Below are positions 23,361 through 37,000 of a DNA stretch of 64,000 bases, piece by piece. The number at the start of each line of letters is the position of its first letter. The first letter of the stretch is position 1. The notes under the pieces are model-generated. The model had not been told where the DNA came from. It worked only from the letters and a program-made list of their open reading frames with translations, and made no database searches. The translations under genes were made by a program, and so were the position numbers. The stretch is from Branchiostoma belcheri (lineage: Eukaryota > Chordata > Leptocardii > Amphioxiformes > Branchiostomatidae), in the NCBI RefSeq assembly GCF_001625305.1, contig NW_017802379.1, positions 6,713,567 to 6,777,566 on the forward strand, written 5' to 3'.

Positions 23361-23559
23361 CACCTGGTAGCTAATTTGTGCGGAAAAAAAAAGATGTCAG
23401 GTCAATGACCTAAAAAGAAAGGAGGATGTCTCCAGAGTAGATCATCCTTGGACAGAGAGCCTGAGAGTAAGGATTTCTCGAGGCTCTGTTTCTTTCGCCG
23501 TATGGTATGTTTCAAACGACACTTTGGCTGGCTTTTAGAATGTTTCTTGGGCAAAATGG

Positions 23560-24610
23560 CAAGCCAAAAATGATGAAAGGGCCGGAATACGTTTTGATAA
23601 CCGGATGTGGTGATGCCTAAAGTTTTCTTTGCACTTAAAGGCCGACTCCTGTACTCTCTACATACATGCTTCCATCAGTGTGATACCTTTCATACATCTG
23701 AGTGATTAAGGCTTGTCGTTGGAACGACAAACTCTATCGTAATGAAAGTCTCGGCAGCTTTGAAGGCTGTCTTGTCGTCGCCTTGTCGTCTCGGTGTAAA
23801 TCTCCCCAGCCCAAATGATGAAAGGGCCGAAATACGATCTTCTTCTGATGAACGGATGTGGTGATGATATGCCTACAGTTTTGTCGTTGCACTTAACGGC
23901 CAACTTCTGCATTCACAAAGTATTCACATGCTAAGATTCTGCATTCTCTACATACATGCTTCCTCTAGTGTGATACGTTTCATACATCTGAGTGATAGAG
24001 GCTTACCATTAGAACGACAAACTGTATCTTAAGCTTAATCAAAGTCTAGCTCGGCAGCTTTGAGCGCTGTCTTGTCGTCGTCTTGTCGTCTCGGTGTAAA
24101 CCTCCCCAGCCCAAATGATGAAAGGACCAAAATACGATCTCCTGATGACCGGATGTGGTGATGATATGCTACAGTTTTCTTTGCACTTAAAGGCAGAGTT
24201 CTGCATTCTCTGTATACATGCTTCAACTAGTGCGATACGTTACATACAGCTGAGTGATAGAGGCTTATCCTTTGAACGACAAACTCTATCTTAATCAAAG
24301 TCTCAGCAGCTTTGAGCGCTATCTTGTCGTCTTCTTACTCTTGTCGTCTAAACCATCCCTGCCCAAATGTTGAAAGGGCCGGAATATGATCTTCAGATGA
24401 CCGGATGTGGGGATGATATGCCTACAGTTTTCTTTGCACTTAATGGTAGACTTCTGAATTCACTGTATATACGCTAGCTCTGCTGTGATACGTTTCATAC
24501 GTCTGAGTGATAGGGACTTATCGTTAGAACGACAAACTCTATCGTAATGAAAGTCTCGGCAGCTTTGAACACTATCTTGTCGTCGTCTTGCCGTCTGTGT
24601 GTAAGCCTCC
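23560..24610. repeat. Tandem array, 4 units of about 250-300 bp
   Basis: AAGTCTCGGCAGCTTTGA is found near 23745, 24045, 24298 and 24550. Each unit also has TTGTCGTCGTCTTGTCGTCT, CCCAAATGATGAAAGG, ACCGGATGTGGTGATGATAT and ACATCTGAGTGATAGAGGCT. Confidence 0.92.
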
Positions 24611-24899
24611 CCCGAGGCACCCTGTGTCTGAAGTACGTTACAAATGTGATGCCCAAGATCTTTTACGAGCAGGCACCTCTTTGCTCACCGGTGGAGACAT
24701 TGTGTAAGGTTGATGTCTGGATTTGCGTCCCATTTCCAAGAGTCTGTAACCCTAGGGTACCACTTATAAAACTTTCGCCGGCCATCCGCGTTCTCCATCC
24801 AGTAAAAGGATTGTATAAATTGACGGAGAGCCATATTTACTACTGAGAACACTATAAACATTACCCACTGGGACTGTTAAAACAGAGCTACTGCCTTTT

Positions 24900-27800
24900 T
24901 TCTGAAAGTAGTATTTTATAGGTAATGGAGGAACACCTTATAACTGGGGCGGGGCACAACGTGGTAAATGGTAATTACCATCGACAACACTATCAAAACA
25001 AGCTAGGCTAAAACTGACCCTCTCCTTGGTGCTGAATATAGAGAAATGCCTTCTGTGTCGTTAAACGTAATACCTAACTGGGGGCCACAACGTGGCTAAT
25101 GGTAGTTGCCATCGACAACACTATATGGAAAATAAGCTAGCTATCAAGGTGGCTAAAACTGACCCTCTCCTTGGTGCTGAAAATGGTGCTTCGTTGATAG
25201 AGAAATACATTCTGTGTCGTTACATATAATACCTAACTGGGGGCCACAACGTCGTTAATGGTAGTTGCCATTGACAAACCATGAAAAATAAGCTAGCTAT
25301 CAAGGTGGCTAAAACTGACCCTCTCCTTAGTGTTGAAAGTAGTATTTTCTTAATAGAGAAACATTTTCTGTACCTGAATCACTTAACTGGGAGCGATGGC
25401 CTAGCTAAATTGTGTATACCATTGACAGCACAATAAAACTGAACGCTACATATTGAGGTTATACATACATCCTGACCCTCTCCTTGGTGCTGGAAATAGT
25501 GTTTGTTGATGGAGAAACATCCTCTATACCTGCATAACGTATTTGGGGGCAACGGCGTGGCTAATATTGTATGCCATTGACAGCACTATAAAATTGAGCG
25601 CTACCTATTGAGCTCGTTAAAACTGATCCTTTCCTTGGTGCTGAGAATTAAGGAGAACATTTTCTGTACCTGCATCACGTAACTGGGAGTAACGACGTGG
25701 CTAACTGTATACCATTCGCAGCCCTATAAAATTGAACGCTGCATGTTGAGCTTGTGAGAACCGACCCTCTCCGTGGTGCTGAAAATAGTGTTTGGTTACT
25801 GCAGGACATTTTCTGTACCTGCATCACGTAACTGGGAGCAACGACATGGATAATAGTGCATACATTTGACCGCACAATAAAGAAAGCTGTTGAGGTGGTT
25901 AAACTACGCCTCTCCTTGATGCTGAATGTAGTGTTCTAAATATAATTTCGCTCTCTGTAATACATAACCGGAAGTGACAACGTGACTGATGGTAGTTACC
26001 ATTGAAAAAATTATGAAAATAAGTTAGCTATCATGGCTAACACTGACCCTCTCCTTGGTGCTGAAAAAGTGTTTCGCTAAAGGAAAAACAACTTCTATAC
26101 CTGCATCACGTATCTGGGGAGCAACGACATAGTGAATACCATTGGCAGCCCTATAAAATTCAGCGCTGCATGTTGAGCTGATTAAAACTGATCCTCTCCT
26201 TGGTGCTGAACAGAGTGTTTCGTTAATGAAGGAGCATTTTCCGTACCTGCATCACGTATCTGAGAATCAATGACGTGACTAATTGTGGACACCATTGGCA
26301 TCCCTATAAAATTGAGCGTTACATGTTAAGCTTGTTAACACTGATCCTCCCTCTGCTGAAAATAGTGTTTCACTAATAGAGAACCAACTTTTGTACCTGC
26401 ATCACTTATCTGGGGAGCAATGACGCGACTAATAGCGCCATATTGACAGCACTATAATGCTGAGCTTGTTATAACTGACCCTCTCCTTGGTGCTGATCAG
26501 AGTGTTTCGCTAATGGGGAATTTCTGTACCTGCATCACGTAACTGGGGAGCAACGACGTGTCTAATTGTGTACACCATTGACAGCACTATAAAATTGAGC
26601 GCTACCTGTTGAGCTTGTTAGAACTGACCCTCTCCTTGGTGCTGATCAGAGTGTTTCGCTAATGGGGAATTTCTGTACCTGCATCACGTAACTGGGGAGC
26701 AACGACGTAGCTAATAGTGTGCACCATTGACAGCACTATAAAACTGAGCACCACATGTTGAGGTTGTTAAAACTGACCCTCTCCTTGGTTCTGAAAATAG
26801 CGTTTGGTTAATGCAGGGCATTTTCTACACGTGCATCACGTAACTGGGGAGCAACGACGTGGCTTATAGTGTACATCATTTGCAGCCCTATAAAATTCAG
26901 CGCTACCTGTTGAGCTTGTTAGAACTGACCTTCTCCTTGGTTCTGAAAATAGCGTTTGGTTAATGCAGGACATTTTCTGCACGTGCATCACGTAACTGGG
27001 GAGCAACGACGTGGCTTATAGTGTACATCATTTGCAGCCCTATAAAATTCAGCGCTACCTGTTGAGTTTGTTAAAACTGATCCTTTCCTTGGTGCTAAAA
27101 ATTGTATTTTGCTAATGGGGAATTTCTGTACCTGCATCACGTAACTGAAAGCAACGACGTGGCTAATAGTTTATACCATTGACAGCACTATAAAATTGAG
27201 CGATACATAACTTGTTAAAACTGACCCTATCCTTGGTGCTGATCAGAATGTTTCGCTAATGAGGAATTTCTATACCTGCATCACGTAACTTGGGAGCAAC
27301 GACGTGGCTAATTGTGTACACCATTGGCAGCACCATAAAACTGCACGCTACCTGTTGGGCTTGTTAAAACTGACCCTCTCCTTGGTGCTGACAATAGCGT
27401 ATCACTGATGGGGAAACATTTCCTGTGTCTGAGTCAAATAACTGGGAGCAACGACGTGTCTAATTGTGTACACCATTGATAGTGCTATAACAATGAGCGC
27501 TACCAGTTGCGGTTGTTAAAACTGACCCTCTCCTTGGTGCTGAAAATAGCGTTTAGCTAATGCAGAACATTTTCTATGCTGAGTCACATAACCGGGAGCG
27601 ACGACGTGGATAGTAGTGCATATCATTGGCAGCAAAACAAAACGAGGCCCAGCTGTAGATGTGGTTGATACTTATTATCTCCATTGTGCTCAAAAAGGTG
27701 TTTCGTTAATAGGGACACATTTTCTGTGGCTGCATCACGTAACCGGAAACAGCGACATGGCTACTGGCGTATGCCACTGACAGCACAGGAAATTAGGCCC

Positions 27801-29500
27801 AGTGTTGAAGGTGGTTGATACTAATTAATAATTATCTCCATTGTGCTCAAAAAGGTGTTTCATTAATAGGGAAACATTTTCTGTGGCTGCATCACGTAAC
27901 TGGAAGCGACGAGGTGGCTAATTTTGTATACCATTGGCAGCACAATAAAATGAGCATTAGCTATGGAGGTAGGTAGTACTAATGACCTTCATTGTGCTTA
28001 AAGACTATTTCATTAATAGGGATACAGTTTCTATACCAGCATCACGTAACTGGAAGTGACGACGCGGCTAATTGTGTATACCATTGAAAGCACAGGAAAT
28101 AAGGCCTAAGTCTGGAGGTGGTTGATACTAATGATGTCCATTGTGCTAAAAAATCTGTTTCGGGGACACATTTTCTGTAGCTGCATCACGTAATCGGAAG
28201 CGACGAGGTGGCTAATTTTGTGTACCATTAGCAGCACAATAAAATGAGCATTAGCTGTGGACATGGGTAATACTAATGATATCCATTGTGCTAAAATTGT
28301 TTTGTTAATAGGGAAACATTATCTGTGGCTGCATCACGTAACTGGAAGCAACGACGTGGATAATATCGTGCACCAGTGACAGCACAATAAAATTAGCGCT
28401 AGCAGCGGAGGTGGGTAATACTAATGGTGTCCTTGGTGCTGAAAAAATGCGTTTTGCTAATAGGGAAACATCCTCTGTACCTGCGTCACGTAATATTGAG
28501 AGCGACGACGTGGATAATAGTGTATATCATTGCCAGCACAATAAATTGAGCGCTGGCTGTGGAGATGATTAATTAATGCTGTCCTAGATGCTAAAATGTT
28601 TCGTTAATAGAGAAAGTTGTCTGTAATACAAGGAATCGATAATGTTACTGATGGAATTGACCGTTGGCAGCACTATAAATATATAAGCTAGCTATCAGGG
28701 TGGCTACAACTGACCCTCTCCTTGGTGCTGAAAATAGGTTTTCCTCAAAAGAGGAACATCTTCTGTATCTGCATCACACAATAAATAACTAGGAGCGACG
28801 ATGTAGCTAATTGTGTATACCATTGGCAGCACTATAAAATTGATCGCTACATTTTGAGATTTTTAAAAACTGACCGTCTCCTTGGTGCTGAAAATACAAT
28901 TTTCTCTAATAGAGCAACATCAGCTATGACTTCATCTGTATCATGTAACTGAAGGCGACTACTTGGCTTATGTTATTTACCGCTATTAAAATAATCACTA
29001 GCCTAGAAGACTGTTAAAACTGACCCTCTCCTTGGTGCTGAAAATACGGTTTTCTCTAGATGAAATGGAGAACCCGTAGCTATGATTACATATATCTACA
29101 TCACGTAACTACTGGATAGTAGTATATACCGTTTACAGTACTCTGAAAATAAGCTAGATATTGAGGCGTCTAAAACTGACCCTCTCCTTGGTACTGAAAA
29201 TACCATTTTCTCTAATGGAGAAACATCTTATATGTATCTGCATCACATAACTGAGGGTGACTACTAGACTAATGGTATCTACCGTTGGAAGCATTACAAA
29301 AATGATCGCTAGCAGCGAAGATGGTTACAACTGGCCCTGTCCTTGGTGCTGAAAGCAGGGCTTTGGTTAATAGGAGATACCTTCCGTATCTGTGTCTGCA
29401 TCGGTAGCTAGGAGCGACTAACGTGCTTACCACTGACCCTCACCTCTGCACTGAAAGTAGTGCTTATATTACCGTGTTGAAATCCTCCGTATCTGTATCA
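24900..29500. repeat. 4.6-kb satellite array, about 30 monomers of about 150 bp
   Basis: CTGACCCTCTCCTTGGTGCT and variants recur roughly every 145-157 bases from about 25010 to 29440; about 31 occurrences can be counted. The consensus monomer then has AATAGTGTTTCGTTAATG, CTGTACCTGCATCACGTAAC, GGGAGCAACGACGTGGCTAA, CCATTGACAGCACTATAAAA and TTGAGCGCTACCTGTTGAGC. Monomers near 26.5-27.1 kb are the most alike; those after 27.6 kb form a subtype with a CTCCATTGTGCT core, and those after 28.6 kb are more diverged. There is no coding frame. Confidence 0.96.
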
Positions 29501-30900
29501 GATAAGCGACGAAATGCCCCTTTGGCGTAACACCAGGTCTGTACTTAGATTATGATAACGCTAAGTCCAAGCTACGTTACGAACTGAATAGTTTGAACTG
29601 TCACACACTCTTCGGTGCCACCGACTCTATTTTTTTCGATAAGATAGGCAGACATAGTTTATCAACTTGTCCTTTAGTGTAGGCGGTATCCGAAGAGCTC
29701 CTTTTCAGAACAAGCCATTCATCACATGCAAAAGTAGTGATCTTTTGGAAAATGAAAACTCGAGATAGATGAGCTCTATATGTATTTTAAAATTGCATTA
29801 CTCCTAAAGCGCTGATATTAGGAAATGTGATATGATAGATTTTGCCTTCTGTGGATTTATATTAAGCTTTAAGCCAAACTTTCTACCTTCTATACCTGTA
29901 CCAACTTTTGTGATGAACATCATGACGGCGTGCCGTCTATTTTACAGAGTGTTGGCGTATTAACGACTTTATTAAGATAAGGTTAGTGATACAGAACAAT
30001 GGCGTGACAAACGATCGTTATCGGAATAAAAATAAGAGTTATCAAACCTTTAATGGAAAATCGTCGTCTTTTCACAGCGATAAAAATGTATCATAGCTTC
30101 TATCTCTATACAGTGAGATCGTATCATAGGGTTCAATTTGAAGACACGGGATTGTACTATGGATTTTACACTAAAGCCTAGAGATTGTACTATGGATCTG
30201 TTTAAGCCCCGGCTATCTGATTTCAAGGACACACGGCTTTAATTAACTGTAAATCATAATTACAGAGGCACATTAGTTTCTGTTAGGATCAAATATGACA
30301 CTTGCTAAAGCTGATACTAACATAACCAGTGGTAATCAACTGCATCGCCTAGCTGTGTTCTACTCTTCGATGCAGTAAAGTATGCTGTGCACCGAATACC
30401 CTGGTTGTGAAATTTCATCTTCTCATTTAATGGAACGTAAAATTTGATCGAACTCTCTTTTTGATTTCCTTAGGCGCAGCAAGGAGTGAGATACGTTGTA
30501 AAATATCGTCCTGATGGATGCACTGCGGTTCCAAAATTCTTTCAAATGCCTGAGACTGTATTGTGGTAAATCCATGGGATTTTAGTGGTGTTATATGGGG
30601 CTTTTAAAGAGGAATGGTTTTAAGGCATCGTGCTGGCTGGTACGAGTATACAGGTAGATAGTGATAAGTCAAAGGGGGAAGTGTCAAGAAGGAGGAAGAC
30701 TAGTTGAGACTATCTGATTCTAAAATCGGTTCCAGGCTTCTCAGTACGCCTGATGACACGACGCCATGTGAAAGCTGTGAAAAGGGGTACAAAACCTACC
30801 AAAGCTGTTCATTTCCTGTAGATTAGGCCACCAAAACGCAACCTGATGTGGCCACACAAACTACCCAGAGTCTACCAGTCTATGTTCATTTGTTGAAATT
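29500..30900. other. Non-coding stretch, nothing recognised
   Basis: AT-rich single-copy-looking DNA. Short chance frames only. Confidence 0.4.
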
Positions 30901-30901
30901 T

Positions 30902-31234
30902 TTAAGGCCATGTTGATTTGATTATATGGATGACATCCGCGCGGGCATGAACTTTCGTCCGTTTCCAAAAAACGTTTTCAATTATATTATGAAGCAGCTA
31001 AATGAGCAAATATTTGCCGTAAATTGCAATATTGAAATATTGGAAAACGATACTCATGTCATACGAATGCCAATTCCAAAGGAAAAGAAGAAAATGTGTG
31101 TTTAGCCATTGTTCTACCTTCATGACCACATAGGTTTCAACTTTTTTGCCATCCTTTTTTTTTATTCGCACGCTCGCATTAGTTTCGGGGCTCCCAGAGG
31201 ATGCCATCCATATAATCAAATCAAGATGGCCTAA
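30902..31234. mobile_element. MITE family D, 333 bp
   Basis: Terminal inverted repeats of about 36 bases: the left end begins TTAAGGCCATGTTGATTTG and the right end, read in reverse complement, begins TTAGGCCATCTTGATTTG; both continue TATATGGATG(A/G)CATCC. The flanking TA pairs could be a TA target-site duplication as in Tc1/mariner elements, but this is not certain. A second copy is at 60.9 kb. Confidence 0.88.
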
Positions 31235-31239
31235 CCAGC

Positions 31240-31880
31240 CGTCACACATTTTCAGTTACCGGATTCCTGTCGCTCGCTTTTACACAACCATACATCATCA
31301 CATGTCATATTTCTTTGGTCGGTAATCAATGGTTATCCCTAGCGGTTTGAATTTCCAATCACAAACCGAGCTAACAAAGGGCACGAAAGTAGCCTGTGGC
31401 AATTTTCACTGCATAAAATTGATAACTACAAAACTGATATCCCTTGTAGCACCATACGTACATTTTATAAGACGTAAGATTACATTTAGGTATTCTACAC
31501 CAAGATTACGTTTCAATTTTACTAACTTGGATTCATATCGCTATAGATATTGCATTTCCCGTACATCAATTTTCTGTACTATTGATGTTCTGCGCCATGT
31601 AGAAATCATTTCTGGCGGTTATCGAATTTCTCCTTCATAAAGACATGAACTTTTGGGACCTCGAAGGATTCTACATAAAATGAAAAATCTGATGAACGAC
31701 TGAATTTCTTTACTTTGTCATTGAGCTAGTCCGACGATTTCGCATAAAAGTTATACATGATGGATGAAAATGAACGTTTCAAATGACTTGTTTTATTTTT
31801 CGTACTGCGATATGATATCTTAATATCTCTGGTGCTCGTGCTAAAAATCAGAAACCGTGTACGGACTTTGTGTAAGTGGA
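31240..31880. other. Non-coding stretch, nothing recognised
   Basis: A 103-codon plus frame at 31329 lacks recognisable domains and splice context. Confidence 0.4.
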
Positions 31881-31894
31881 GGCAGTTATGTAAC

Positions 31895-32530
31895 TGGAGA
31901 GATTTGATTTTCTCTGGGTTTACCAAAAGACTGTGTGGGAGTTGTATAGCTAGTATAGCTCACTGAAGAGCGAATCTTCAAATAATTGTGACAAGAAAGA
32001 CAGACGATATGTCAGTTTAGGTTAGTTTTGCCATTGAAATTCAAGATAGTAGACTCAAAAGAGAGATTTGATTTTCTCTGGGTTTACCAAAAGACTGTGT
32101 GGGAGTTAAGTGATCTCTGACCTAGTTAAGCTCACTGAAGAGCTGATCTTCAAATGATTGTGACAAGAAAGACAGACAATATGTCAGTATGTAAAGTTTT
32201 TTTGCTGTTGAAATGCAAGATAGTAAACTCAAAGGAAGTTGAGCTTTACCAAAAGACTGTGTATGATGGGCAAATGCAGAAGTAATCTCTGAACCAGTTT
32301 AGCTCACTGAAGAGCTAATGTTCAAATAAAAGACAGACGATATGTTAGTATGCACAGGTACGTTGATACTCAAGATAGTAATTTCAACGGAATTGGAGAT
32401 ATAGTTAATCAAAAGACTGTATAGGATGGGCAAATGCAGATTGAAGTATCCCCCGAACTACTTTAGCTCACTGAAGAGCAATTGAGACAGGAAAGGTAGG
32501 CGATATGTATGTATAGGTTCATTGCGCAGA
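31895..32530. repeat. Tandem array, 4 units of about 160 bp
   Basis: TTACCAAAAGACTGTGT, AGCTCACTGAAGAGC, CAAGAAAGACAGACGATATG and AGATTTGATTTTCTCTGGG recur, with unit starts near 31900, 32064, 32230 and 32395. Unit four is the most diverged. Confidence 0.92.
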
Positions 32531-32539
32531 ACAAATACT

Positions 32540-33430
32540 CCTAGCTCAGAGAAGCATGGCCCATCCTATTAGGACTGTAATGTAAGTCAGCTGAGAGGCG
32601 AACTCTCTTACAATATAGAAACAATTATTATAGAAATTTAAAGAAGATGGCAAATATTGCTAATTGGTGCTTTATTTGTTTGTGTTGTGTTAAAACTAAA
32701 TCTCTTTAGTTTAACAAAAACATTCCCCTTGGCCTGCATACATTTTCTCCTACCTAGAGACTCTAAGGATCACTCAAAGGGCCTTAAACTGAAGACAAGA
32801 TGAGTCATTCCCTCTGTAGTATACTATACACATCTTTCCAAAGCAACATATACATACTGATCTACTGTTTTACAGCAAATTAAACCTTACAGCAACACAA
32901 CATAGTCCTGTTACTGTTAAAAAAAAACTCTCCGGTCAACTTAGCACAAACATTATCCCTGCATCAGTCAGTACACAGATCAGTTTTTTCACCTAAAATT
33001 ATAGCAACTTGGAAAAACTCCTACCATATTTCACTATAAATGTTTCAACCTCTTTGCTGTTGTTAATAATAATATTGCTATCCTAAATATAAACTCACAA
33101 TCATCAGTTGTTTCATATTTGATTCCACTGGCTACCTATCACCAGTGTGTAAAAAAACATCTAAAAATGTTGAAATGAAAAGCTATATATTTCTTGGATG
33201 ACCTGTTTTTGTAATGTACTATATTTGACATCATTAAGGTACAGACGAGCAGATTTGTTAACATGCAAAAAAAATGCTTTGTTACTAAGACAACACTAAA
33301 CGTGTTGATGAACAGAAAGGTCGCAATTATCTTGTTACCCTGCCGACAAATTTAACATCTTTATATTTTACTTCCATTCAGTTGACTGACGTCAATGAGA
33401 GCTACCAAAGTAGCCATGATATACAAGCCC
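32540..33430. other. Non-coding AT-rich stretch
   Basis: No repeat or exon recognised. Confidence 0.4.
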
Positions 33431-33432
33431 AA

Positions 33433-33940
33433 TTAGGCCACAGCAAGTAAATTTTATGGATGACATCCTCCGCAGACTCCAAATCTAATGTAATAGGGGA
33501 AAAAACAAGGCGGGCCAAGAAGCAACATTCTTACATTTTCAAATTTTGAGACCATAAACCTTGTTAAACAAAAACTGCGGCAACTAAACCTGATATAACA
33601 ACCAACAGGTCCTGTTCAACAGTATTACCTGTCCTTGTAGGTATCTTCACATCTCAATTAATCAGAACATTATTGAAGAAAAGAGACTTTGTCGTACCAA
33701 CATGGGCAGCTATTACACTGGGTACTCATATGGGAAGGAAAACCTTGCCATCATACTCGAGACGTTAGGCCTCAATTTGCTGGATCCCCTATTGTCCCTG
33801 AACCGATTGACATTTATGATATATTTTCCTTTGCGTCGACCTGTTGACCACCATCAGAAGGCAACTGAATTTTTTTTCCAAAATCAGACAAAAGTCAATG
33901 CATGCACTGGTGCCATCCATAAAAATTACTTGCTATACAT
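33433..33940. mobile_element. MITE family C, about 508 bp
   Basis: Left end TTAGGCCACAGCAAGTAA and ATTTTATGGATGACATCC; inverted right end GCCATCCATAAAAATTACTTGC. The interior shares CATTTTCAAATTTTGA(G/C)ACC with the 19.3-kb copy and with the reverse strand of the 63.2-kb copy. The extreme right terminus is eroded. It lies immediately 3' of the JmjC gene stop. Confidence 0.82.
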
Positions 33941-34014
33941 GCTATCGTTAAGGGCTAACTCTCTTTCTGTTGCTATGGCAACAATTAAGGCACTCCTAGA
34001 GCCCCCGGTTGTGG

Positions 34015-37000
34015 TTATAGTTCGTCGTGAGTGTGGTCGTGGTCCTTGACCGCTCCGTGTGGACTGTCCAGGTAGCGAGCGACGGTTTTCAGGACGGCGG
34101 CGTCCATGTCTCTGATCTCCTGCAGACTTACAGAACCCTTCTTTGTCTGGTCCAAGAGACCAAAGATCTGGAAGAGCAGAGGAAGAAAAAAATAACTGAC
34201 TTCTTCTCAGTTAAAGAAAATGATGCAGGAAAACAGCCACCTGAGATAAAATATGATGTAGATTAGCCAATATGTAATATGTTACAAATGTACAAATTAT
34301 TGATAATGACTACAAATTATTGATAATGACTATAAAAAAATTGCTATTGTAACATTATCTACTACAAAGATTGATGTCTAAATTCTAGGGATAACTTGTT
34401 CCAAATATGTAAATAATTGATAATGGCCTTCTTTTTCTCATAGTGGCCTGGCCATAAACAAATTGTTACATTGTCTAGATGGAACAAAATTTGTCTAAAT
34501 TCTAGAGAAAGCTGAAATCCAACGTATTCCACTGTATATGCACTTGTGAAAGCTAAAAAATGTGTAGTAGGCATTTTCAATGGCAATCCCTTTCAACAAG
34601 TATCGGATATAAATATTTTTAGTATTTAAAGAGAACACACTGTCAGATTTTGTAATCTTTCTTGGTTGATGAATAGTATGTAATATTATGTAATAGTATT
34701 AGAACTACAGCAAGTGCACAATAGGTAGCTAGTAGTATAGGAGATCCGCAAACCTCTCGAGCGCGGGGAGGATCTGCCTTGTCACCCATGAGGTCTGCAT
34801 AGAAGTACTCAAAGTGCTCAGGGCGCAGACGATCACGGTCTTTCAACAATGTTAACAACCCTGCCCGGAATATCTCAGGGTCTGTATGTCTCATCTCTAG
34901 GACCTGTGTTAGTCAGGGAGTGAAGGTACATGTACAAGACTTAGTGGTGTTAGGTTGCAGAGCAAGTGTAGAGGAGCATTGTAAAACATGGGGACTATAG
35001 TGCTGGTATTGCAAGAAACTGTCCAAGATAGAATGGTGATATGACTGAAAGAGGTGAGTTTGATAAGTTGGGGTCATTGCAAGCCCTCTGGCCACTTGCG
35101 TCATCAACAACTTTCACAAAGAACTGCATTGATAATATAGTCTCAGTGCAAGCCAGAACTGTGCTGAAAAGAGAACAGAGAAAGCATAACAAGCATTAGT
35201 GTTAGTGTTAGTGGTGCAGAGACCCCTCCCAGTTCTTCCTGGTACTGCACCAACCTCTAGGATGTGATCCTGGTCCTCTTCTGTCATTTCTTCCTCCTCA
35301 TCCGATAAAGCAGCATCAAACATGGAACTAAACATTTCATCGGCATTCAGTCATACTTTCTTCTCTCATTACATGTAGCATCTAAAACCATGATGTCTCA
35401 ATGTATGTATATATAAGTGGACCCTATATTCATGTACTATGTATATAACCTAGGAGTAAAGCAGCATGTCATCATGATGTACACATGTAAGAAAGAATAT
35501 ATGCTCAAGGTATAATCATGTAAATTTGTGCTCCTTGTACTGCATAAAATTAAAAAAAAAACATAACTCAATGTGGCTATATATGTAATGCAAATGGTAT
35601 AAAATAAGTGAAGACAAATCATAAGTCATATTCAGGATTCTGAAATGTCAAATCTGATACTGTTTTGACATATTTGCTGAGAATGTCTCACCCTGTCACC
35701 CTTCTTGTATGTCCACATCATGTTGACCTGGCTCAGTGGTGTGAACTGGTCGATGTCGGCTGAGGCACAGTCCGAATCATCAAACTCTGGCAGGGGCGAC
35801 CACAAGATAGAACCTGCTATACTCCGCCCATAGGAGCGCACTTGGTAGAAATAGCCTGTAAGATATACAGATAACATTACATTTAACAACACTATTCAAA
35901 ATACCTACTAGTTTTTTTAGAACCAAAAAGCTCATTGCATTACAACAACTTGCTACTAAGTTGCTTGCTATGATGGTCTTTGGCCTTTGTGACATAGCTT
36001 GCTCCAAAAAAAATAAGGATACAGAAGAGCTATTTTAAATGCATGTTATACAACTAAAGGGAGTACAAAGTTCCCCCGGCAGGTTGTCTTGGCTGCAATT
36101 TCCAAAACGATAGACAGGGGGCACTGCAGCACAGTGTAATTTCTCAATTTGTGTCCATGAATGCAAATAAAAATTTCACCTGAAGGTATGAAGATACAGT
36201 CTCCGGGTCGGAGGGTTGCCCAGGTCCAGGGGATCTTGGAGATGTGCGGGTTTGTGAACACGTTGATCATGTCCATGTTCATGGTCGAGTAACCTGAACC
36301 AGAAAACTTTTTCTGTGCAAACAAGGAAGGACAACAAGTTAGCTAAAAGTTTATTAACTAGTGCAGATATGTTATATTTAAGGGTTGATGACCCGCCCCG
36401 AGGTGAATATGGTGTGATAAAGCCTTGTCAGTTGCTATAACCACCGAATAAAGCCATCGAGTGAGTGACAGCGAACGAGGTGGCTTTATGAGGTGGTTAT
36501 AGCAACTGAGGTGGTTATAGCAATGTGGAATGGAGCCTTCTGATTGGTCAACGTCACCTGGCTATATGATAATACTGTACTACAGGTCTACTGCCTTGTA
36601 GCTGATTATACATTAAGTGATGTAACCAGATAATGGCTGGAAAGATTATTCTAACTTACATGGCTCCTATCATAGCATTTCGGGCTATCATAGGATGCCT
36701 CTAGGTCTTTTTTTTCACCCTGTCACTTCTGATTCATATTTTTTCTAAAAAAAAAAATAGGAGAACCAACAAATCAAATTGGTGTGGCCTTAGAGGCTAC
36801 ACCAGTCCACCATACCTTCTCTTCCAGGTCCAGTTGGTCAGCATACTTGGGGTGGATCATGATGAAGTCCTTGCGGCCGGAGAGCAGACACTGCAGGTTG
36901 TGGTCAGCGTCGTACTGCAGCATGGAGCTGGTCCCGCCCGCAGACATCCACAGGTTCGTCTCCAGGACGTGCCGCCGGAACGTTCCACACAGCAGCGAGC

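Noticed and set aside
24900..29500. CRISPR-like array or coding repeat
   Set aside because: Monomers are contiguous, with no unique spacers between short repeats; the DNA is eukaryotic and there is no open frame.
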